Assembly: GCA_964624255.1 (NCBI GenBank)
Contig: CAZUWV010000041.1
Location: 1-13,377 of the forward strand
DNA: 13,377 bases
Direction of reading: 5' to 3'
Source of the DNA: JAUZQZ01 sp964624255
GTDB taxonomy: Bacteria; Pseudomonadota; Zetaproteobacteria; Mariprofundales; Mariprofundaceae
The notes beneath the pieces were generated by a model. It ran no database searches, was not told the DNA's origin, and saw nothing but the letters and a program-made list of their open reading frames with translations. Of this stretch, positions 7,479 to 13,205 are shown piece by piece. Position numbers and translations under genes: made by a program. Every line of letters starts with the position of its first letter. The stretch's first letter is position 1.

Positions 7479-8165
7479 CTATGGGCGATCCTCCAGGACG
7501 TAACCAATGCCGCGGACAGTATGGATAAGCGGGTGACTGAAGGGTTTATCTACTTTCTCCCGAAGACGAGAAATCCGGGCTTCAACTACGTTAGTCTGAG
7601 GATCAAAGTTGAAATTCCACACATATGCGATAATCATTGTTTTCGATATAGCGCGACCGGCATTGCGCATCAGGTACTCTAACAAGGCCAGTTCTTTCGG
7701 CTGCAGATCCAGTTGGGTGGAACCGCGAACGACCCTCCTCCGACGCAGGTCGAACCGCAGATCGCGAACCTCCAAAACTTCCGGATCGGTCAACCCCGTG
7801 GCCCTTCGATGCAAGGCTTTCAACCTCGCCACCAACTCCGAAAAAGCAAAAGGCTTAACCAGGTAATCATCACTACCCGCTCGTAAACCCCGCACCCGAT
7901 CATCCACGGAATTGCGCGCACTAAGCACCAGAATCGGGGTCGTCACGCCTTTTTCGCGTACGGCATAAATAAGCGACAGCCCATCCCTGACCGGCAACAT
8001 CAGATCAAACACGAACAGATCATAAGGAACTGAAACGGCGAGACCTAACCCTTGTTCGCCATCCGCCGCATGGTCAACACTCGCCCCCTCCCGCACCAGC
8101 CCGCACCGAATAAATTCGGCTTGCTGCTCGTCGTCTTCTACCAACAGTATTCGCATCAAATACAT
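7479..8165 (-). CDS. OmpR/PhoB-family response regulator
   Basis: A 228-residue partner of the adjacent kinase. The receiver has the acidic pocket E10-D11-D12, phospho-acceptor D54 in FVFDLMLP, S82 and K104 in LVKPFAFSEL. The winged-helix domain carries LQPKELALLEYLMR and the signature HTVRGIGYVL. If translation starts at the ATG at 8156 (MRILLVEDD, the usual start of the family), the protein is 225 residues and D54 becomes D51. Neither ATG has a strong ribosome site. It lies 18 bases after apt and abuts the kinase. A perfect 12-base palindrome overlaps the first ATG and may be an operator. The overall type is that of CusR/CopR-like regulators, but the target genes cannot be read from the sequence. 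Confidence 0.92.
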   Translation of the reverse strand: MYLMRILLVEDDEQQAEFIRCGLVREGASVDHAADGEQGLGLAVSVPYDLFVFDLMLPVRDGLSLIYAVREKGVTTPILVLSARNSVDDRVRGLRAGSDDYLVKPFAFSELVARLKALHRRATGLTDPEVLEVRDLRFDLRRRRVVRGSTQLDLQPKELALLEYLMRNAGRAISKTMIIAYVWNFNFDPQTNVVEARISRLREKVDKPFSHPLIHTVRGIGYVLEDRP

Positions 8166-8176
8166 GATCCGGATCA
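8165..8176. promoter_or_regulatory. Palindrome at the response-regulator start
   Basis: TGATCCGGATCA is a perfect 12-base palindrome in the 18-base gap between apt and the regulator, overlapping the first candidate ATG by one base. It could be an operator or a small hairpin limiting translation. Chance is also possible. Confidence 0.25.
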
Positions 8177-8183
8177 GGCACCT

Positions 8184-8717
8184 TTACGCATAAGAAACAA
8201 GACTATGGACTGGCACGCCCGGCAACTGGCCGCGCCCGTTCAGAAACGCCAGCTCGACAACAAAAAGACAGGCAGCGACCTCCGCACCCAATTGGTGAAT
8301 CAGATCGACGGTTGCACGCATTGTGCCCCCTGTTGCCAGCAAGTCGTCCACAATAACGACCCTGTGCCCGGCACTCACCGCATCGCGATGAATTTCCAGT
8401 CTGTCCATGCCATATTCCAGTTCATAATCCACGCCATGCACATCTGCCGGTAATTTGCCGGGTTTGCGTACGGGAATCAGCCCCAACCCTACCTGCTGGG
8501 CCAGTGCCGCACCAAATATGAATCCTCGTGATTCAATACCAACGATGGCATCAATATGGGTCGGCATCTGGCAGGCAATTCCGGAAATGGAAGCTGCGAA
8601 GGCATCGCCATCCGCCAGCAGGGGAGTAATATCCTTGAATATTATGCCGGGTTTGGGAAAATCGGGAATATCACGGATATAATCCCGTAGATTGATTGCT
8701 GTACTGGACGTCATCAT
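8184..8717 (-). CDS. apt: Adenine phosphoribosyltransferase
   Basis: Cytoplasmic purine salvage enzyme: adenine + PRPP gives AMP + pyrophosphate. It has 177 residues, typical of the family. The N-terminal signature is IPDFPKPGIIFKDITPLL (17-34), the adenine-side block is IESRGFIFG (61-69) followed by VRKPGKLP, and the PRPP loop is VVIVDDLLATGGT (120-132). Start codons ATGATG at 8717/8714 overlap the rpoS stop (ATGATGA), and a strong GAGGAGGT within the last rpoS codons touches the first ATG. The second ATG has slightly better, still short, spacing. Translation is therefore almost certainly coupled to rpoS. I know of no functional reason for this linkage; it may give apt stationary-phase expression. 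Confidence 0.95.
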   Translation of the reverse strand: MMTSSTAINLRDYIRDIPDFPKPGIIFKDITPLLADGDAFAASISGIACQMPTHIDAIVGIESRGFIFGAALAQQVGLGLIPVRKPGKLPADVHGVDYELEYGMDRLEIHRDAVSAGHRVVIVDDLLATGGTMRATVDLIHQLGAEVAACLFVVELAFLNGRGQLPGVPVHSLVSYA

Positions 8718-9559
8718 ACCTCCTCGAAGTGGACATTATGTTTGTGAATGATGTGACGTAACTTTTGTAGCGCACCTACCTGAATCTGACGAATACGCTC
8801 TCGCGTCACTCCCATATGGCGACCAATGGCCTCCAGCGTCCATGAATCATGACGGGAATTCAGACCATAGCGCAAGTAAACCACGTTCTGTTCCTTGTCT
8901 GTCAACTGTACCAGCCATGAATGGAGCATATCCGTACGGATGACTTCTTCCAAGTGGTCGCCCGGTTGCTCGGCTCGCTCATCCTCGGTAACGTCATACA
9001 GGGTAAAATCTCCATCTTCATGCAATAATTCATCAGCACTTTCCGTATATTGGTGCGCCCCCTGCAAAGCCTGAATACGTTCCGGCGTTTTCCCCAAGCG
9101 TTCGGCGATTTCCATGTTTGTCGGCTCCCGTTCCAGCTCCGTACGCAGAACGTTGGCAGTACGCATGACTACATTAAACTCCTTGCCAATGTGTACCGGC
9201 AGGCGGATGGTCCGCGCCTGATTCATAATACCGCGTTCCACCGACTGCCTGATCCACCATGTGGCATATGTAGAAAATCGGCATCCATGCGCTTCATCGA
9301 ACTTTTCAACGGCCCGCATCAAGCCAATATTACCTTCTTCGATCATATCCGAAAGTTGCATGCCACGATTCATATAGCGTCTGGCGATCTTGACGACAAG
9401 CCGAAGATTTGCATTAATCATCTTCTTCCGGGCCTCTTCGCTGCCCTTGGCAATAGCCCGAGCGACCTCAACCTCCTGTTCGGCAGTCAGCAAGTCATAG
9501 CGTGATATTTCACGCATGTATAGCGTCATGGGATCGACACTATGGCGTTTACTCACCAT
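8714..9559 (-). CDS. rpoS: RNA polymerase sigma factor RpoS
   Basis: General stress/stationary-phase sigma factor. It has 281 residues from ATG 9559, chosen because AGGAG lies six bases upstream; a GTG one codon earlier is possible. Region 1.2 (DPMTLYMREISRYDLL), region 2 (NLRLVVKIARRYMNRG, IEEGNIGLMRAVEKFD, FSTYATWWIRQSVERGIMNQ), region 3.0 (RTIRLPVHIGKEFN, keeping the Lys that matters for extended -10 contact and RssB binding in E. coli) and the region 4.2 helix-turn-helix (LEAIGRHMGVTRERIRQIQ) are all present. RTIRLP excludes RpoH. It lacks most of the roughly 45-residue N-terminal stretch of E. coli RpoS. Its position 51 bases after nlpD is the classic arrangement. The main rpoS promoter in relatives lies inside nlpD; I cannot pick it out here. 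It is the first gene of a coupled rpoS–apt–regulator–kinase run. Confidence 0.95.
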   Translation of the reverse strand: MVSKRHSVDPMTLYMREISRYDLLTAEQEVEVARAIAKGSEEARKKMINANLRLVVKIARRYMNRGMQLSDMIEEGNIGLMRAVEKFDEAHGCRFSTYATWWIRQSVERGIMNQARTIRLPVHIGKEFNVVMRTANVLRTELEREPTNMEIAERLGKTPERIQALQGAHQYTESADELLHEDGDFTLYDVTEDERAEQPGDHLEEVIRTDMLHSWLVQLTDKEQNVVYLRYGLNSRHDSWTLEAIGRHMGVTRERIRQIQVGALQKLRHIIHKHNVHFEEV

Positions 9560-9610
9560 CACATACTCCTGATAAAGCGCTTACATCGCGGCAATCCATC
9601 CGTTGCGATG

Positions 9611-10354
9611 TCATCTCCGGGGCAAATAGGCCAGAGGGTTTACGGGCGTTGGTCCTCGGCGCACCTCGAAATGTAAATGCGGCCCCGTTGCCCGTCCCGT
9701 CTGCCCGACACGGGCTATGATGCCACCGCGTTTCACACGCTTACCCCGACGCACGAGATTGACCTGGTTATATGCATAGGCCGTAAACATATCACGACTA
9801 TGACGAATGATAATAAGATTGCCGTACCCTGCGATCCGGTGGCCGGAATACACAACCTCACCGCTAGCAGCGGCCCGCACGAGCGTACCTTCAGGGGCAG
9901 AAATATCTATACCGTCATGCGATCTCCCGTGCCTTCTGCCGAATCTGCTGATCACTTTCCCCCGTACCGGCCAGTGCAAATGAACAGAACTGAGGCGCCT
10001 GACCCTGGATATTTTTTTGTGCCTCCGCGATTTTGCGACGCGGCGGCGGAATACCTTTTTACTGTTTACACTTTTTCTTCGTTTTTTGGGCAGGGGGATA
10101 TAGCTTGGGCGCGGCGCGACACCCCTCAGATAAAACTGTTGGCCCGTGTAGATAGTGTAGGGATAATGGATATGGTTGCGTCGGGCCAGTATGCGATAAT
10201 TTATGCCATACCGTTTGCTGATATTATATAGCGTATCTCCTGGTTGTACCTGATAAACCGATTTTCTCGCACTCACGGACACAGGCGGGAATACGGTCCT
10301 GTAGCAGGCAGACAAAACCAGCAGGGAGAGAATACAAAGGAATTTAATCCACAT
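9611..10354 (-). CDS. nlpD: Lipoprotein NlpD, LysM and M23 domains
   Basis: An envelope lipoprotein of 247 residues that in relatives activates cell-separation amidases. The lipobox is LSAC, with C17 lipidated. One LysM peptidoglycan-binding domain (about 33-77, YQVQPGDTLYNISKRYG) is followed by a very basic linker (89-120, about half Lys/Arg) and an M23 domain (about 128-247). Unlike E. coli NlpD, the zinc ligands look complete: H146 and D150 in HDGID, and H228 in HLHFE, with H226 also present. The other catalytic His of LytM-type enzymes is Tyr here (TAYAYN, Y195), so it may bind zinc yet be weak or inactive. Only a weak ribosome site precedes the ATG. It lies 17 bases after yqaA and 51 before rpoS. 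Confidence 0.93.
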   Translation of the reverse strand: MWIKFLCILSLLVLSACYRTVFPPVSVSARKSVYQVQPGDTLYNISKRYGINYRILARRNHIHYPYTIYTGQQFYLRGVAPRPSYIPLPKKRRKSVNSKKVFRRRVAKSRRHKKISRVRRLSSVHLHWPVRGKVISRFGRRHGRSHDGIDISAPEGTLVRAAASGEVVYSGHRIAGYGNLIIIRHSRDMFTAYAYNQVNLVRRGKRVKRGGIIARVGQTGRATGPHLHFEVRRGPTPVNPLAYLPRR

Positions 10355-10371
10355 TACTCAGCCGACTTCAT

Positions 10372-10995
10372 TTATATGGTTGGTAGTGACCACAACATCA
10401 CAAAGCCCACAATCACCAGTATGACCACGGTGACCGTCATGATCTCAAAATGCTTTTCCACCAGTATTCGCAAGCGTTCACCACCCCATTGCAACAAGCC
10501 GCCTTCGATAAAAAACCGGGCACCGCGGGAAATAAATGTTGCTGCGATGAATCCGGGGAATGGCAGTCCGAATGTACCGGCAGCGATGGTCACAACCTTG
10601 AATGGAACAGGAGAAAACCCTGCGATCAATACCACCCACAGTCCATACTCGCCAAACAGTGCCTGCAGATGGTTGAATTGCCCCATCGCGCCATACACTT
10701 CAAGCAAGGGGCGGGCCACACTAACAAATAGCAGCATACCGATAGCATAACCAATACAAGCGCCCATGGCTGAACCCGTCGTGGCCAGCAAGGCCAGGCG
10801 CATGCCCAGCTCCGGGCGCCCCAACGCCAGAGCGACCAGAAGGATATCTGGAGGGATGGGAAAGATACTGGCCTCGATAACCGAAATAAAGAACAACGCA
10901 AGCTGCGCCTGGGGATGATCCGCCCAAGATAGGGTCCAGTGATAGCATCGTCTAAGCCAGACGGGCCTCAGAATGTTAATTTTCAGCTCGGACAT
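10372..10995 (-). CDS. yqaA: DedA/YqaA-family membrane protein
   Basis: A 207-residue inner-membrane protein of the DedA (SNARE-associated/VTT) superfamily, some of whose members act in lipid flipping and membrane-potential homeostasis. Family signs are the reentrant-type segment EASIFPIPPDILLVALALG (41-59), the glycine-rich ATTGSAMGACIGYAIG, GFSPVPFKVVTIAAGTFGLP, and the SRGARFF motif. About four to five hydrophobic segments are visible. The ATG directly abuts repeat half-copy D, and no purine-rich ribosome site precedes it (CTTTGCCCC before ATG), so the start or its expression signals may have been altered by the repeat. It stands between pcm and nlpD as in several proteobacteria. Confidence 0.88.
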   Translation of the reverse strand: MSELKINILRPVWLRRCYHWTLSWADHPQAQLALFFISVIEASIFPIPPDILLVALALGRPELGMRLALLATTGSAMGACIGYAIGMLLFVSVARPLLEVYGAMGQFNHLQALFGEYGLWVVLIAGFSPVPFKVVTIAAGTFGLPFPGFIAATFISRGARFFIEGGLLQWGGERLRILVEKHFEIMTVTVVILVIVGFVMLWSLPTI

Positions 10996-11045
10996 GGGGC
11001 AAAGTGGGGAAGCCGATCGTCACTCACGAGTTTTGCAAGAGGCTC
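10996..11045 (-). repeat. Dispersed inverted-repeat element, half copy D
   Basis: Only the left half of the element is present, in the opposite orientation to the others. Read on the minus strand it starts with GAGCCTCTTGCAAAACTC, continues CGTGAGTGACGATCGGCTT, and then CCCCACTTTG. It matches the left end of copy E with a few differences and stops exactly at the yqaA ATG. It is a solo remnant or truncated insertion. Confidence 0.8.
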
Positions 11046-11124
11046 AATGGCCGAGTTAAGCGGAACCCCGCCTTAAGCAAAAACGAGGATACCGGAGGAA
11101 TTTTCTTTTTTATGAGACAAAGGG

Positions 11125-11149
11125 AGCGGAGTCCTGAAAGGATTCCGCT
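11125..11149. other. Strong hairpin downstream of pcm (inner)
   Basis: GCGGAGTCCT / AGGATTCCGC with a GAA loop: a ten-base stem with one G·T pair, extendable by an A-T pair. On the minus strand it is followed by TCCCTTTGTCTC rather than a clean T run, so it is a poor intrinsic terminator. It may still attenuate or protect the pcm transcript. Confidence 0.5.
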
Positions 11150-11210
11150 TGAACAACTTGTTCTCACGCGAAGCGGGAGGGCAAGGCGGACAATGGAGCT
11201 GAACTCGGGC

Positions 11211-11233
11211 ATTCTCCCGCTATGCGGGAGAAT
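11211..11233. other. Perfect hairpin just downstream of pcm
   Basis: ATTCTCCCGC, loop TAT, GCGGGAGAAT: a perfect ten-base stem starting 28 bases beyond the pcm stop. No T run follows on either strand. With the hairpin at 11125-11149 it is the main content of the gap 11046-11260, where I see no gene. Possible roles are transcript 3'-end protection or a protein-binding palindrome. Confidence 0.55.
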
Positions 11234-11260
11234 ATGGGTGCGGAATGGAAAGGTCGGATA

Positions 11261-11914
11261 TCAGGCTCCACAGACGAGCGGCACAAAAGCGCACGCATCG
11301 AAATATTCTTCAGACCATTGGTCTCCATGTTTGCGGAAACGAACGAGCACATGCTTTCCCCGACACCCTACCGGCATCACCAGCACTCCGCCCTCACGCA
11401 ACTGATGCAGCCACACCTCCGGCACCTTTCCATTCCCTGCAGCCGCAAGCATGGCGTCAAACGGCGCATATTCTTCCCAACCTTCCGTTCCGTCGCCACA
11501 TTTTAGCATGACATTGGCATGCCGCGCCAAACGCAAATTACGACGGGCGCGTTCATGCAGCGACGGAATACGCTCAATGCTATAGACCCGTCGACACAGG
11601 CGGGACAATACCGCCGTCTGGTAACCACAACCCGTACCGATTTCCAGCACCCGTTCATGTCCTTCGAGGGCCAGCAGTTGGGACATTTTTCCCACCATGT
11701 AGGGTTGTGAAATCGTCTGGCCCTCGCCGATCGGCAACGACGAATCCTGATAGGCATGACTGGCAAGTGCAGCATCGACAAAGATATGTCGCGGGACCAC
11801 AGCCATCGCCTCAAGAACGCGCTGATCCACTATACCGCGTGCAACGAGTTGCTCCGAAATCATGCGTCGGCGCGACCGCTCAAAGCCAAAACCCACGCCA
11901 TGCCGCTTTATCAT
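11261..11914 (-). CDS. pcm: Protein-L-isoaspartate O-methyltransferase
   Basis: Repairs isoaspartyl damage in proteins by SAM-dependent methylation, in the cytosol. From ATG 11914 it has 217 residues (E. coli 208). Evidence is the substrate/active-site block LPIGEGQTISQPYMVGKM and SAM motif I VLEIGTGCGYQTAVL, followed by VYSIER, HANVMLKCGDG and the late GGVLVMPVG. A GTG at 11953 would add 13 residues that the family does not need; neither start has a convincing ribosome site, so I prefer the ATG. The usual upstream partner surE is absent; tRNA-Pro lies directly upstream instead. It is placed with yqaA–nlpD–rpoS, the usual stress-survival cluster, but separated from yqaA by hairpins and a repeat remnant. 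Confidence 0.92.
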   Translation of the reverse strand: MIKRHGVGFGFERSRRRMISEQLVARGIVDQRVLEAMAVVPRHIFVDAALASHAYQDSSLPIGEGQTISQPYMVGKMSQLLALEGHERVLEIGTGCGYQTAVLSRLCRRVYSIERIPSLHERARRNLRLARHANVMLKCGDGTEGWEEYAPFDAMLAAAGNGKVPEVWLHQLREGGVLVMPVGCRGKHVLVRFRKHGDQWSEEYFDACAFVPLVCGA

Positions 11915-12010
11915 TAAACTGGCATGGAACGGATTCTGGCCCGCATTATTCACAATATGCTGCCAGACGCTGGAAACAGGTAAACCATTATTTCCGGCAC
12001 GTTACAAAAA

Positions 12011-12087
12011 TGGTCGGGACGGCCGGATTTGAACCGGCGACCACCAGTCCCCCAGACTGGTGCGCTACCAGGCTGCGCTACGTCCCG
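12011..12087 (-). tRNA. tRNA-Pro, anticodon GGG
   Basis: 77 bases on the minus strand, starting CGGGACGTAGCGCAGCCTGG and ending CGTCCCGACCA. The acceptor stem CGGGACG/CGTCCCG, anticodon stem CCAGT/ACTGG with loop CTGGGGG, and T arm GCCGG-TTCAAAT-CCGGC all pair, and the 3' CCA is encoded. It reads CCC/CCU proline codons. It lies 10 bases after the merR-type gene, a position common after ihfA in related bacteria. Confidence 0.97.
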
Positions 12088-12097
12088 TAATATATCA

Positions 12098-12481
12098 TCA
12101 GAGCTGGTCATTCAGCAGTTGGTGAATGGAAGCAAGTTCCTCCCTGATATTGTGTAATGTATCCTGCACCGAATTTTTCTCCACCAATTTATCAACGTCA
12201 CCGCTGACCAGACGCTTTTTGGCACCTTTGATGGTAAAATTCAGACCATACAGAAGATATTTTATCTGAAAAATCGCATAAATATCTCGTTGACGATAAA
12301 AACGCCGATTACCACTTTTTTTGACCGGTTTAATATGACGAAACTCCGTCTCCCAATATCGCAACACATGCGGTTCAACATCACAAAAATCGCTGACTTC
12401 CCGGATGGAAAAAAACAGCTTCCCGGGTATCTCGGGAACTGAGATACCCGCATCGCGCAGAGACTGCATCCGGGCGTCCAT
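12098..12481 (-). CDS. MerR-family transcriptional regulator
   Basis: A 127-residue DNA-binding protein. The N-terminal winged helix-turn-helix (about 22-90) contains LFFSIREVSDFCDVEPHVLRYWETEF and GNRRFYRQRDI, the MerR hallmarks. A short C-terminal part predicted as coiled coil (VDKLVEKNSVQDTLHNIREELASIHQLL) suggests dimerisation. There is no cysteine cluster, so it is not a metal sensor. This is the small MerR-type regulator regularly found after ihfA; its targets are unknown to me. Its ATG shares one base with the ihfA stop (TGATG), indicating translational coupling; an ATG four codons on is an alternative. A perfect ten-base hairpin lies inside the first codons. Confidence 0.9.
   Translation of the reverse strand: MDARMQSLRDAGISVPEIPGKLFFSIREVSDFCDVEPHVLRYWETEFRHIKPVKKSGNRRFYRQRDIYAIFQIKYLLYGLNFTIKGAKKRLVSGDVDKLVEKNSVQDTLHNIREELASIHQLLNDQL
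12424..12450. promoter_or_regulatory. Perfect hairpin in the 5' coding part of the MerR-type gene
   Basis: CGGGTATCTC, a seven-base spacer, then GAGATACCCG: a perfect ten-base stem in codons 11-20 of the regulator gene. It lies about 30 bases inside the coding region, where it could slow initiation or form a ribosome-pausing structure. The coding constraint (GISVPEIPGK) makes such a perfect palindrome notable but not proof of function. Confidence 0.4.
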
Positions 12482-12762
12482 CAGTCTTTACCGAGCACCT
12501 TCTTTTTTAGAAGCTGGCTCGCGTGAAAAGTAACAACCCGGCGGGAAGAAATAGTAAGTTCATCTCCTGTCCTCGGATTACGACCCCGACGAGGGTTTTT
12601 TCCGCGCACCTTAAAATGTCCGAAGCCTGAAATTTTAACATCTTCACCCCGCTCCAGCGCTTTGCGAACGTCCTCCAGAACCTCATCGACAATCTGGCCG
12701 GACTCCTTTTTGGAAAGACCGACACGCTCGTGTATCGCTTTAGCAATTTCAGCTTTTGTCAC
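12481..12762 (-). CDS. ihfA: Integration host factor, alpha subunit
   Basis: A nucleoid protein of 93 residues that forms a heterodimer with IhfB and bends DNA sharply. It has TKAEIAKAIHERVGLSKKES at the N-terminus, KISGFGHFKVRGK, and the beta-arm GRNPRTGDELTISSRRVVTF with the intercalating proline in GRNP. It starts with GTG, with AGAGG eight bases upstream. In most relatives it follows pheT; here pheST is missing and a repeat plus transposase fragment lie upstream, although the MerR-type gene still follows. A consensus-like promoter is directly upstream, so the gene is probably expressed independently. Confidence 0.95.
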   Translation of the reverse strand: MTKAEIAKAIHERVGLSKKESGQIVDEVLEDVRKALERGEDVKISGFGHFKVRGKNPRRGRNPRTGDELTISSRRVVTFHASQLLKKKVLGKD

Positions 12763-12799
12763 TCCCGCACCCTCTCAAAAATCATCTGAATTTCTTGCG

Positions 12800-12828
12800 A
12801 GAATAATTAGAACACTCTGTTATGTCAA
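12800..12828 (-). promoter_or_regulatory. Sigma-70 type promoter of ihfA
   Basis: On the minus strand a perfect -35 TTGACA (12823-12828), a 17-base spacer and -10 TATTCT (12800-12805) predict a start near 12793, about 30 bases before the ihfA GTG. A second TATAAT (12863-12868) further upstream has no good -35. I see no other signal in 12870-13004. Confidence 0.7.
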
Positions 12829-13004
12829 AGATTTCAGGACCAAGAGGGTCGGACTTATGGAGATTATAGCGAGCAGGTAGGCACGCGAAGCCAAAATGGC
12901 ATGATTCTGGAGCGCCGAATTGCAATGATGTAACGAGAAATTATGCTGCCTAGATCCTGCAAGTGATCGTGTATGCAGAGTGTAAGATATTAATTTAGAG
13001 TTAA

Positions 13005-13158
13005 TTGCAAAACTCGTGAGCGGCGATCGGCTTCCCCATTTTGGCCCATTTCCGTGCTGAAATTTCGCTCCATGGAACCACCATGCACCTCATTCCATCC
13101 CGAAAATAGGCTCAAAGTGAGATTGCCGCTCATCCACCCAGAGTTTTGCAAGAGGCTC
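13005..13158 (+). repeat. Dispersed inverted-repeat element, copy E
   Basis: A full-length copy from TTGCAAAACTC (13005-13015) to GAGTTTTGCAAGAGGCTC (13141-13158), with subterminal GAGCGGCGATC and GATTGCCGCTC and the interior block GAAATTTCGCTCCATGGAAC. The outer GCCTC of the left terminus has changed (GTTAA here). Same orientation as copies A, B and C. It lies about 50 bases from a transposase-like frame that continues past the window edge. Confidence 0.88.
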
Positions 13159-13205
13159 TGGATTAACAGCGATTATAGCGCGAAGGTAATCTCCCTTGCT
13201 GATAG

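Noticed and set aside
8714..9559. Assignment of the sigma factor as RpoH
   Set aside because: The RTIRLP sequence and the region 4 sequence fit RpoS/RpoD types, and nlpD directly upstream fits RpoS.
11112..11405. Plus-strand frame starting MRQRERSPERIP with GGAGGAA upstream
   Set aside because: It overlaps the 3' part of pcm on the other strand, runs through both hairpins and resembles no family I know. The ribosome-like site is probably chance.
1..13158. CRISPR array
   Set aside because: The repeats are about 150 bp long, kilobases apart and have inverted ends; there are no short regularly spaced units.
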